DNA from: Sphingomonas sp. HMP9
Lineage (GTDB): Bacteria > Pseudomonadota > Alphaproteobacteria > Sphingomonadales > Sphingomonadaceae
Direction: 5' to 3'
Assembly (NCBI RefSeq): GCF_013374115.1
Contig: NZ_AP022673.1
Location: 1,082,501 to 1,146,500 of the forward strand
Length of the DNA: 64,000 nucleotides
The notes beneath the pieces were generated by a model that worked only from the letters and a program-made list of their open reading frames with translations, did no database searches and was not told the origin of the DNA. The position numbers and the translations under genes are program-made. Shown here in pieces: positions 17,893 through 26,278 of the stretch (positions within the stretch are counted from its first letter, which is position 1; each line of letters begins with the position of its first letter).

Positions 17893-17925
17893 AAACGAAA
17901 ACGGGCGACCCGAAGGCCGCCCGTT
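17893..17925 (-). terminator. Probable terminator of the autotransporter gene
   Basis: On the minus strand an eight-base-pair stem aacgggcg / cgcccgtt (17918-17925 with 17900-17907) with a ten-base loop is followed by a T-rich stretch (TTTTCGTTT). It begins 20 bases after the stop codon of the large adhesin gene. The T-run is interrupted, so strength is uncertain. Confidence 0.7.
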
Positions 17926-17944
17926 CCAGCGTCGGAGACTGGGA

Positions 17945-20900
17945 TCAGAACTGATAGCCGATCCCGCCCGATGCCCCCGCGCGCCCCTGCGAGTCGTAGG
18001 AGCCGCTCAACTTTACGACGGTATGCCCGTCGCTGAACGCCTTGGACATGCCGACCGCGACGGCCGACTGGCCGGCATAGGTGCCGCCGCCCATCGCGAT
18101 CATTCCCTTGCCGGCTTCATAGGCCTGCGGAAGGCCGGCTGCTGCCAGCGCGTTGGACGTCCCCGCAAAGCTGTCCCGGCGGACGTTGCGAAGGTCGAAG
18201 TTGAGCGCCGCGATCCGTCCGTCGGTATAGGCGTTCGCCTGCGTCACCGCGGAGTTGATGCCCGAGTTCAACTGCCCGACATTGACCGCATCGGTGGTCG
18301 AGGTCCCCGCCGCGACGTTGCTCAGCAAGGTCGCCTGACCGCCTGCGTTAAACGTCACGTTGGTACGCGAAGGCCCGTATTGCACCGAGTTGCTGCCCAG
18401 CGCGAGTGCGCTGTCCGCCGTACCCTGTGCGGTCGCGACCGCCTGGTTGGTGGTGTAGAGCTGTCCACCATTCACCGCCTGCGTGGACCCCGCCGCGACC
18501 GTCCCGGCGGCAACGTTGCCGATCGTCACCGGCGCGGCTGCATTCCCCCCGGCGAGCGTCACGGTGTTCGTCCGCACGCCGTTCGCATCGGTATCGTACG
18601 ACACCGCGTTCACCGCCGTCAGCGCCAGCGCATAGACCTGGCCGCCATTGACCGCGTCGGTCGAACCCGCCGCGATCGATCCGCCGGCGACGTTATGCAG
18701 CCCGACCGGTGCCGCCGTCGCACCGACCAGCGTCAGGTCGTTGGTGGGCGTGCCGCCATTGGGCGTCGTCGGGCTGCCGGGGTTCGAATATTGCACCGTG
18801 CCGATCGCGCCGTTGTTGATAGCGTCGCCGAGATTGGTGACGGCGGTGCTGACATTGGTCACCGAGGCGTCGAGATTGGCGACGGTATCCCCGAGGTTGG
18901 TGACCGTGGTCGAGAGGGTGCTCACCGTATTGCCGAGATTGGTGATCGCTGTGGTGTTCGAGGCGACCGCCTGGTTGGTCGCGTTGAGCTGCGCGCCGTT
19001 CACCGCGTCGGTCGATGTGGCGTTGACCGCGCCCGCCGCGACATTGCTGATCGTCGTACCGCCCGCCCCGGCGAGCGTCACCGAGGTCTGTGCGGCATTG
19101 TCGTAGCTCACGCTGTTCGCCGCCACCTGGCCGATCTGCCCGCCCACGCCGGCCAGCGCATCGCCGACATTGGTATAGGTCGCGCCATTGATGACGTAGC
19201 TCGGGCCGGTGATCGCGCCGGTCGTGACGTTGTACGCCGCACCACCGCCGAGGCTCGTGACGAACGCGCTGCCCAGCGTGTTCGAGACACCGCGCAACTG
19301 CGCGACGTTGACCGCGTCGGTATCTTCGCTGCCCGCGCCCACGCCGGTGATCTGGCGTGTGCCGAGCGGTGCGAACACCCCGGTGGCGGGATCGACATAG
19401 TTGGCCGTGCGGGCAATCGCGATCTCGCCGATCGAGGATTGCGCGCCGGCGACGCCGAACGCGGTGTAGTTGGCGACCCCACCCCGCAACGTCGAGGAGG
19501 CGCTGCCCAGCGCGACGCTGTTGTCGAGATTGGCGATCGCGCCTGCGCCAAGCGCGGTCGAGGCGAAGCCGGTGGCCGACGAGAGCGTGCCGAGCGCGGA
19601 CGAACCGAAGCCGGATGCAACGGAGCGTTCGCCGACGGCAAGCGTAAAGTCCGCCGTGGCCAACGCGGTCGTGCCCAGCGCCGTCGAGTTCAGCCCGCTC
19701 GCGACCGAGTTGTTACCGAACGCCGCGGCAAAGTCCCCGGTGGCGGCGCTGGCGTTGCCGACCACCAGCGTATTGATGCCATTGGTCACGATGTCCGACC
19801 CGAAGGCGAGCGAGCCGGCTCCGTTCACCTGGTTGCGGTTGCCGACGGCCACCGCGCCAAGACCGTTGATGACGTTGTTCGTGCCGATCGCGATCGTCCC
19901 GTCGCCCGTCGCCTGGTTGGTCTGGCCGATCGATACCGAACCGTTGCCGGTGGCGAAGTTTGTATCGCCCAGCGCCACCGCGCCGATCCCCGTTGCCTGG
20001 TTGTCGCGGCCAAGCGCGACCGCGCCGTCGCCGGTCGCAATATTGGGATCGCCGATCGCCACCGCGCCGTCACCGGACGCGATATTGGCGAAACCGATCG
20101 CCACCGACTTGCCGGCGATCGTGCTGGATCCGTCGCCGATCGCCACAGATCCCGCGCTGGAGGCGACCGTGTTGCGTCCCGCGGCGATCGAACCATCGGC
20201 ACTGGCGATGGCGTTCGGACCGATCGCCGTGGAGTCGGTGCCCATCGCCTGCGAATCCGCCATGACCGACGTCGCGTTGAAATAGCGCAGGTCGGTGCCT
20301 GGCGACATGCCACCGATCGATGTCTCGATCGCGGACACGGCACCTTGCACGCTGCCATAGGTCGTGCCGCCATAGAGGATGCCCGCCGTCACCGCGCCGG
20401 TGCCCGGGTCATAGATCGAGCTCCCGCCGAGTGCGGAGGCAAGGCTGCTGCCCAGCCCGAACAGCTGCCCGCCATTGACCGCATCCAGGCTACCGGCGCC
20501 AAGCGCACCCGCAGCCACGTTGGTGATGCGCTGTGCCGCTCCACCACGGTTCGCATTGAACGCCTGAAGCGTGCTGTCGTACAACAAGGCGTCGGTCCGA
20601 AGCCCCGTAACGTTGGTATTGAGGTTCGCGATATTGGTCGTGTTGACGCTGACCGCATCGTTGGTGGCCCCGAGCTGTGCGCCGTTCACCGCCTCGGTGC
20701 TGCCCGCGCCGAGCGCGCCGGCCGCGACGTTGCCGAGCACCACCGGCGCGGCCCCTGCCCCCCCGAAGGTCACGCGCGAGCGGCTCAGATCGTCATATTG
20801 CACCGCCAGCCCGTTCAGCGTGCCGACCTGCCCGGAGACCAGCGCCAGCTGACCGCCATTGACCGCGTCGGTCGAGCCCGTCGCAACCACCCCGTCGGCG

Positions 20901-23011
20901 ACGTTGTGCAGCGCGACTGCGCCGGCTGCACCGCCAACCAGCGTCGCATCGTTCGACGGCACGCCCCCGTTGGGCGTCGTCGGCGTTGCCGCGTTGGAAT
21001 ATTGCAGCGCACCGATCGCGCCATTGGCGATGGTCGTCGTGAGGTTCGTCACGTTGGTGTTGGTTGCGAACAACTGGCTGCCGTTGACCGCATCAGTCGA
21101 TACCGCGCCGAGCGTACCCGCGGCGACGTTACCGATCGCCACCGGAGCAGCACCGGTGCCGACCCCGCCCAGCGTGACGCGAGCGCGCGTCGCGTCGTCA
21201 TACTGGACCGACAGCGCCGCAAGGGTGCCGACCTGGCCGGTCACCGTGGCGAGCTGCCCGCCATTCACCGCGTCGGTCGATCCGGCGGCGACGGTGCCGT
21301 CGGCGACATTGTGCAGCGCCACCGCGCCCGGAGCCGCACCCACGAGCGCGACGTCGTTGGTCGGCACCCCGCCGTTCGGAACGGTTGGCGTCGCGGCGTT
21401 CGTGTATTGCAGCGCGCCGATGCCGCCATTGGTGATGCTGGTCGTCAGGTTGGTCAGCACGGTGTTGGTATTGGTGACATTGGTGTTGGTCGCGAACAGC
21501 TGGCTGCCGTTGACGGCTTCGAGCGAGGTCGCGCCGAGCGTACCTGCCGCGACATTGTCCAGCACGACCGGGGCCGCCCCGGTGCCGAGACCGCCCAGCG
21601 TCGCCCGCGCGCGCGTCGCATCGTCATACTGCACCGCCAGCGTGGCGAGCGTACCGACCTGCCCGGTTACGGTGGCCAGCTGACCGCCATTGACCGCATC
21701 GGTCGACCCGGCGACCACCGTCCCGTCCGCGACGTTGTGCAGACCGACGGCGCCCGGCGCCGCCCCGACCAGCGCGACGTCGTTGGTCGGAATGCCACCG
21801 TTCGGCACCGTCGGCGTCGCGGCGTTGGCATATTGCACGGCACCGATCGCGCCGTTGGTGATGTTGGTCGTCAGGTTCGAGACGTTGGTGTTGGTCGCAA
21901 ACAGCTGGCTGCCATTCACCGCGTCGGTCGAGGTCGCGCCGAGCGTCCCTGCAGCGACGTTGCGAAGCGCGACGGGTGCCGCGCCCGCGCCGACGCCGCC
22001 GAGAGTCACGCTGGTCCGGCCGGGATCGTCATACTGGACCGCACCGCTCGCGACCGTGCCGATCTGCGCTTGGACGCCGGTGAGCTGCGCGACGTTGACC
22101 GCGTCGGTTGCCGCGGTACCGGCCGCGACGTTGGTGATCTGGCGTTCTGCCCCCGCTGCACCAACCGAGACTTCGCCGGCTGAGTTCTGGGCGGTGGCAA
22201 GCCCGATCGCGGTATAGCCCGTCGCGGCCGGGCGCGTCGCGACGCTGCCCGCGCCCAACGCTACGCCGTTCGCTGCGGTCGCCGTGGCACCCGTACCAAG
22301 CGCGATCGCGCCGGTTGCGTTGGCGCCGACACGCGACTGGCTGCCAAACGCGATCGCGCCCGAAGCACCCGCTTCCGTCCGTGCCGAATTGCCGAACGCG
22401 ATGGCGTTGGGATCGGCCGCGAAGGCCTCAAGCCCGGTCGAACCGAGACCGGTGATCCGATTGCCGCCGATCGCGATGCCCGCAGGACTACGAAGCGTGA
22501 AACCATCGGCCTGGGAATCGCAGCGGTCCGCGGGACCGACGAGCAGGCCGTTGCTGTTGACCACCTGAAGCGTGATCGGTGCGCCGTTCGCAGCGTTGGT
22601 CAGGAGACCGGCCGTATCGATGCTGAGCGGCGGCGTCGTCAACGTCGGCAAGCCGAGGATCGGCAAGGCCACGACACCCTGGACGCTGCCCAGGATCGGA
22701 TTGATCGTGCCCTGGATGGGCGTGACGATGCCGTTCACCACCGGGCGCAATATGTCCGTCACCACCGACCGCGGCAGGCTGACGCCCGAGCACGCGCCGA
22801 CGATGTTGGGCGGTGGCGCGACCTGCGCCGTGGCCGACTGCGCCGCGAACAGCGACGTCGTCGCCAACCCGATCAGCGAGACGCCATTCCGCAAGCTCCG
22901 CAGGGCGCGGACATGGGTTGGCGACTTCACGGCAGGACATGCAGCGATGGCCTTGGCGCCAAACGGCGTCACGGCGTCTCGATCTTGCGGGCGAACAAAC
23001 GCGTTGGACAT
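17945..23011 (-). CDS. Trimeric autotransporter adhesin (YadA/Hia type)
   Basis: This is a surface adhesin of 1,688 residues secreted by the type Vc route. After a long N-terminal extension comes a signal peptide (hydrophobic segment ending S-A-T-A-Q near residue 63). Head-like repeats of the A-I-A-F-G / A-I-A-L-G type follow near residues 195-275. A repetitive stalk spans about 330-770, with many N-V-A-A-G and S-T-D-A-V-N-G-x-Q-L neck motifs. A second, larger block of left-handed head repeats (S-V-A-I-G-D, G-A-V-A-L-G) lies at about 920-1175, followed by more stalk. The C-terminal anchor includes K-G-M-I-A-M-G-G-G-T-Y and ends in G-I-G-Y-Q-F. GGAGG seven bases before the ATG at 23011 supports that start over one 18 codons upstream. 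The AT-rich upstream region may mean special regulation. Confidence 0.92.
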   Translation of the reverse strand: MSNAFVRPQDRDAVTPFGAKAIAACPAVKSPTHVRALRSLRNGVSLIGLATTSLFAAQSATAQVAPPPNIVGACSGVSLPRSVVTDILRPVVNGIVTPIQGTINPILGSVQGVVALPILGLPTLTTPPLSIDTAGLLTNAANGAPITLQVVNSNGLLVGPADRCDSQADGFTLRSPAGIAIGGNRITGLGSTGLEAFAADPNAIAFGNSARTEAGASGAIAFGSQSRVGANATGAIALGTGATATAANGVALGAGSVATRPAATGYTAIGLATAQNSAGEVSVGAAGAERQITNVAAGTAATDAVNVAQLTGVQAQIGTVASGAVQYDDPGRTSVTLGGVGAGAAPVALRNVAAGTLGATSTDAVNGSQLFATNTNVSNLTTNITNGAIGAVQYANAATPTVPNGGIPTNDVALVGAAPGAVGLHNVADGTVVAGSTDAVNGGQLATVTGQVGTLATLAVQYDDATRARATLGGLGTGAAPVVLDNVAAGTLGATSLEAVNGSQLFATNTNVTNTNTVLTNLTTSITNGGIGALQYTNAATPTVPNGGVPTNDVALVGAAPGAVALHNVADGTVAAGSTDAVNGGQLATVTGQVGTLAALSVQYDDATRARVTLGGVGTGAAPVAIGNVAAGTLGAVSTDAVNGSQLFATNTNVTNLTTTIANGAIGALQYSNAATPTTPNGGVPSNDATLVGGAAGAVALHNVADGVVATGSTDAVNGGQLALVSGQVGTLNGLAVQYDDLSRSRVTFGGAGAAPVVLGNVAAGALGAGSTEAVNGAQLGATNDAVSVNTTNIANLNTNVTGLRTDALLYDSTLQAFNANRGGAAQRITNVAAGALGAGSLDAVNGGQLFGLGSSLASALGGSSIYDPGTGAVTAGILYGGTTYGSVQGAVSAIETSIGGMSPGTDLRYFNATSVMADSQAMGTDSTAIGPNAIASADGSIAAGRNTVASSAGSVAIGDGSSTIAGKSVAIGFANIASGDGAVAIGDPNIATGDGAVALGRDNQATGIGAVALGDTNFATGNGSVSIGQTNQATGDGTIAIGTNNVINGLGAVAVGNRNQVNGAGSLAFGSDIVTNGINTLVVGNASAATGDFAAAFGNNSVASGLNSTALGTTALATADFTLAVGERSVASGFGSSALGTLSSATGFASTALGAGAIANLDNSVALGSASSTLRGGVANYTAFGVAGAQSSIGEIAIARTANYVDPATGVFAPLGTRQITGVGAGSEDTDAVNVAQLRGVSNTLGSAFVTSLGGGAAYNVTTGAITGPSYVINGATYTNVGDALAGVGGQIGQVAANSVSYDNAAQTSVTLAGAGGTTISNVAAGAVNATSTDAVNGAQLNATNQAVASNTTAITNLGNTVSTLSTTVTNLGDTVANLDASVTNVSTAVTNLGDAINNGAIGTVQYSNPGSPTTPNGGTPTNDLTLVGATAAPVGLHNVAGGSIAAGSTDAVNGGQVYALALTAVNAVSYDTDANGVRTNTVTLAGGNAAAPVTIGNVAAGTVAAGSTQAVNGGQLYTTNQAVATAQGTADSALALGSNSVQYGPSRTNVTFNAGGQATLLSNVAAGTSTTDAVNVGQLNSGINSAVTQANAYTDGRIAALNFDLRNVRRDSFAGTSNALAAAGLPQAYEAGKGMIAMGGGTYAGQSAVAVGMSKAFSDGHTVVKLSGSYDSQGRAGASGGIGYQF
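20690..22030 (-). repeat. In-frame stalk repeats within the adhesin gene
   Basis: About three copies of a unit of roughly 400-430 bases follow one another in the coding strand. Each encodes an N-V-A-A-G-T-L-G neck, S-Q-L-F-A-T-N-T-N-V, a T-P-T-V-P-N-G-G loop, H-N-V-A-D-G-T and T-G-Q-V-G-T-L. The copies differ at many third positions, so they are old, but long shared stretches remain and could recombine to change stalk length. Limits are approximate. Confidence 0.75.
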
Positions 23012-23467
23012 CAAACAACCTCCACTGACGACTGCAACAGCAGTTCGGACTTTCCACATCGCCAAATTCTAGATCCGGCTTTCGGAACGGGAGGATGTTC
23101 GCCCCTGTAATACTAACAGTCTGTTACCGTAATAAATAAGATCGGCACGGGAACAGACTTCGCTAAGCCTCGTTATTTGACAGTACTTCAAATCGAAACG
23201 ATTTTGTTTCAAAACCGTTTTTGTTGTATTGTGCATAATCAGGTTTGAGATGCTCTCATCGACACATGCCCTATCGTTAACGGGTAAACCCAAACTGAGC
23301 GCTATCCATATCTGACGCAAAAATCGCAGCAATGTGGTTCGATCGATGCGCCGGCCTGCTGGCGCTTGCCACGCCGCGCGAATCGGAAAACCGCGCCGCC
23401 ACACTGGGTGACGACGCGGTTTTGATCAGCTTTAAATGAGTGATGAAGGGCAGTTTGCCCCGACCGG
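23012..23467. other. AT-rich upstream region of the adhesin gene
   Basis: This 456-base gap has much lower GC than the rest of the window, especially 23100-23290. It must contain the adhesin promoter, reading leftwards. A small inverted repeat, aaatcg-aaa-cgattt, lies at 23190-23204, next to a gaaac/gtttc pairing, and could be a regulator site. No coding frame is convincing. At the right end, near 23448-23462, a weak gggca/tgccc hairpin may end asd transcription. Confidence 0.6.
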
Positions 23468-24493
23468 TTACGCCTTCTGGAGATGCCTACGCCCGAGCAA
23501 TTCGGCGATCTGCACCGCATTCAGCGCGGCGCCCTTGCGCAGGTTGTCGCTGACGCACCACAGGTTGAGGCCGTTCTCGACGGTCGGATCCTCGCGCACG
23601 CGGCTGATGTACGTCGCGAAGTCGCCGACGCATTCGATCGGCGTGATGTAGCCGCCGTCCTCGCGCTTATCGACCAGCATGATGCCGGGCGCCTCGCGCA
23701 GGATATTCTGCGCCTCCTCGGCCGAGATCTCGTTCTCGAACTCGATGTTAATCGCTTCCGAATGGCCGACGAACACGGGCACGCGCACGCAGGTCGCGGT
23801 GACCTTGATCTTCTTGTCGAGGATCTTCTTGGTCTCGACCACCATCTTCCACTCTTCCTTGGTCGAACCGTCGTCGAGGAAGCTGTCGATATGCGGGATC
23901 ACGTTGAACGCGATCTGCTTGGTGAACTTCTTGGGCTCGGCCGGATCGCCGACGAAGATGTTGCGGCTTTGCTCGAACAGCTCGTCCATCCCGGCCTTGC
24001 CCGCGCCCGAGACCGACTGATAGGTCGAGACGACGACGCGCAGGATCTTCGCCGCGTCGTGCAGCGGCTTGAGCGCGACGACCATCTGCGCGGTCGAGCA
24101 GTTCGGGTTGGCGATGATGTTGCGCACCTTGTAGCCGTCGATCGCCTCGGGGTTCACCTCGGGCACGATCAGCGGCACGTCGGGGTCCATGCGGTAGAGC
24201 GACGAATTGTCGATCACGACGCAGCCCGCAGCGGCGGCGATCGGCGCGTAGACCGCGGTCCCCTCGGAGCCGATCGCGAACAGCGCCATGTCCCAGCCAT
24301 TCCAGTCGAAATGCTCGATGTTCGTGCATTTGATCTGCTTGCCGGTGTCGCCATAGTCGACCATCAACCCCTGGCTGCGCGACGACGCGACGCAGGCGAT
24401 CTCGTCGGCGGGAAACTCGCGCTCCGCCAGGATATTGAGCATCTCGCGCCCGACATTGCCGGTCGCCCCTGCGACCACCACCCGATAACCCAT
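23468..24493 (-). CDS. asd: Aspartate-semialdehyde dehydrogenase
   Basis: Asd reduces aspartyl-4-phosphate to aspartate semialdehyde with NADPH, the branch point to lysine, diaminopimelate, methionine and threonine. The 341-residue protein has the nucleotide-binding V-A-G-A-T-G-N-V-G-R at its start and the active-site segment N-P-N-C-S-T-A with Cys132. It also has Q-S-V-S-G-A-G and the histidine-containing V-G-H-S-E-A near residue 263. The ATG at 24493 begins directly with the Rossmann strand; longer frames upstream run through a palindromic repeat and are not coding. It stands alone, convergent with nothing and downstream of the adhesin promoter region. Confidence 0.96.
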   Translation of the reverse strand: MGYRVVVAGATGNVGREMLNILAEREFPADEIACVASSRSQGLMVDYGDTGKQIKCTNIEHFDWNGWDMALFAIGSEGTAVYAPIAAAAGCVVIDNSSLYRMDPDVPLIVPEVNPEAIDGYKVRNIIANPNCSTAQMVVALKPLHDAAKILRVVVSTYQSVSGAGKAGMDELFEQSRNIFVGDPAEPKKFTKQIAFNVIPHIDSFLDDGSTKEEWKMVVETKKILDKKIKVTATCVRVPVFVGHSEAINIEFENEISAEEAQNILREAPGIMLVDKREDGGYITPIECVGDFATYISRVREDPTVENGLNLWCVSDNLRKGAALNAVQIAELLGRRHLQKA

Positions 24494-24642
24494 GTATAAA
24501 CTCCGATTGGACTTGGCCGCGCAGTACCGACGTTGCGCGGGCAGGTCCAACGGCTTTCGGCTTGTTGCGTGGATAGCCGGGGTTTGGGGTGGCGCGAGCG
24601 CGTGCAATGGAGCGTCGTTTGCACGCTCGCTCAAAAATGCCC

Positions 24643-24746
24643 CCACCCCGGCGAAGGCCGGGGCCCAGTTGGGGGACGGTGCTGACTGAGCGCATCCCAT
24701 CGTTACTGCGACCTTTCCAACTGGGCCCCGGCCTTCGCCGGGGTGG
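24643..24746. repeat. REP-like element with perfect 30-bp inverted arms
   Basis: The left arm at 24643-24672 and the right arm at 24717-24746 are exact reverse complements over 30 bases, separated by 44 bases. Each arm is itself nearly palindromic (ccccggcgaaggccgggg) and ends in cccagttgg. It sits in the asd upstream gap. Partial copies with the same core lie at 16880, 35694 and 51368. Confidence 0.9.
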
Positions 24747-24924
24747 AGCCGGTTGAGCGGTGAGAGTCTTTGCAACTCGCGCTACCGAATTGGGCTTTCA
24801 GCGGGGCGAACGCCTGAGATTGGTGGCAAGCGGACGTTGTCATGAAGCGACTTTGATGCAAACTTAGGTCGACGTGGCAAACGGCTCCTCGCGTTCGCTG
24901 CAGAGCCGCGTGGGGGAGAGCAGG

Positions 24925-25473
24925 GTGGAAACTACGGGCGTTTTGGTTGCCGGGGAAAGCTCCGCCGCAATGGCCTATGTCAAGGCCCGGCGAGGCTTGT
25001 CGCCACGGCAGACCATGTTAATCCTCGTAATCTGCATGTGCGCCTTAGGCGTCTCGGTGGGGGCATGGGCGTCCGGTTCATGGCTGGTCGCCGTGTTGCC
25101 GGTGGAGTTCGCCATCGTCGGTCTCATGGTGGGAGGGCTCATAGTCCGCCTCGCGTCGGCGCCTTTAATGCGCAGGGCGCTCACCGAGCGGGGTCAGACC
25201 TACGAACAGCAACTTACTTTCCGGCTCACGCCCGAAGCCATAGTCTATGATTTGGCAGACCTTACAATGACCGCGCGCTGGTCCTGCGTCACGGACCTCT
25301 ATCTGACGCGGAAATATTGGGTGTTCCTAGTTCAGAGCAGCGCGATGGTGCTGCCGCGTCGCTTCTTCGCTACTCGCGAGCACGAGCGAAATTTCATCGC
25401 CCAAGCCATGTCTCTGATGCCCTCAGCCGCACAAGACCGCAGCCCAGACGCAGCCAAAGTTCTGAAGACTTGA
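24925..25473 (+). CDS. YcxB-like membrane protein
   Basis: A small membrane protein of about 182 residues. Two adjacent hydrophobic segments lie near residues 30-52 and 55-77. They are followed by a soluble C-terminal part with L-T-P-E-A-I near 103 and a V-L-P-R-R-F-F segment near 143. This order, two TM helices plus a small PH-like tail ending in a proline-arginine motif, fits the YcxB-like family, whose function is unknown. The GTG at 24925 has GGGGGAG seven bases upstream. A GTG at 24874 and an ATG at 24970 are alternatives. It has no co-directed partner gene. Confidence 0.7.
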   Translation: METTGVLVAGESSAAMAYVKARRGLSPRQTMLILVICMCALGVSVGAWASGSWLVAVLPVEFAIVGLMVGGLIVRLASAPLMRRALTERGQTYEQQLTFRLTPEAIVYDLADLTMTARWSCVTDLYLTRKYWVFLVQSSAMVLPRRFFATREHERNFIAQAMSLMPSAAQDRSPDAAKVLKT

Positions 25474-25556
25474 TACGAGCCGGTCGATGACCGCTATTGG
25501 GCGATTGCAGACTCTGGCAACGTCGCCCCAAACATCACCCAGCCAAACGCCCTCCG

Positions 25557-26224
25557 TCAGTCATGCGTCCTAGCCTGCAACGTCGCATGCTCCACCTTGT
25601 GGACCTTCGCCAGGTAATCCGTAATCGCATCCAGCTCCTCCGAGGGCACGTTCGTCGCCACCAGAGTCACCGCGATCACCACCCGGTCCTCCCCCCGCGC
25701 GGTCACGTCCAGTTCCGCGACCTGCAGCTGCGCAGCCTCGAGATGCTCGACCACCAGATCGCCGATCGGCCCGGCATCGGCCGCCGCCGCGGTCACCATC
25801 ACGCTGTAGGTGGCCTCGATCGTCCGCCCCTCGGTCGGGATCCGGTTGATCCCGTCGACCAACGGCCGGAGCGCGGTGTTCGCCAGCAGCACGACCAAGG
25901 TCAGCAACCCCGCCTCCGCAATCATGTCGCTACCCGCGCAAGACCCCACCGCCGCCGAGCACCACAAAGTCGCCGCGGTATTCAAGCCGCGGACGTTCAT
26001 CCCCTCCGTCATGATCACGCCCGCGCCGAGGAAGCCGATCCCCGACACGACCTGGGCGATGATCCGGATCGACTCGACATCCCGCCCAGCCGCTGCCCGA
26101 GATCGACAGACGCCGCCGACCCGAGCGCGACCAGCGTGTTCGTCCGCAATCCGGCGGTCCGCTGGCGATATTGCCGCTCCGCCCCGATCAGCGTCCCGAA
26201 GACGAACGCGGCAACGTAACTCAC
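25557..26224 (-). pseudogene. MgtC/SapB family protein, frameshifted
   Basis: Two adjoining minus-strand frames together make one MgtC/SapB protein of about 222 residues. The first (from the GTG at 26224) reads G-T-L-I-G-A-E-R-Q-Y-R-Q-R-T-A-G-L-R-T-N. The second continues S-G-I-G-F-L-G-A-G-V-I-M and ends in an ACT-like tail. They join if one guanine is added in the run at 26081-26083, which restores G-G-D-V-E-S-I-R-I-I-A-Q-V-V. A one-base deletion has therefore broken the gene, or the assembly has an error in a short homopolymer. MgtC proteins help growth at low magnesium and, in pathogens, survival in macrophages. The rest of the coding sequence is well preserved, so any loss is recent. Confidence 0.85.
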
Positions 26225-26278
26225 CAGCGTGTCCAGGAACGGCTAAAGGTGAAACGTCTCGACGAACCGCACCGGCGT

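Noticed and set aside
17690..22183. A 1,497-codon open frame on the plus strand opposite the trimeric adhesin
   Set aside because: It has no recognisable domain and low-complexity Arg/Gly/Asp-rich content. It mirrors the repeats of the adhesin on the other strand, which has signal peptide, heads, stalk and anchor.
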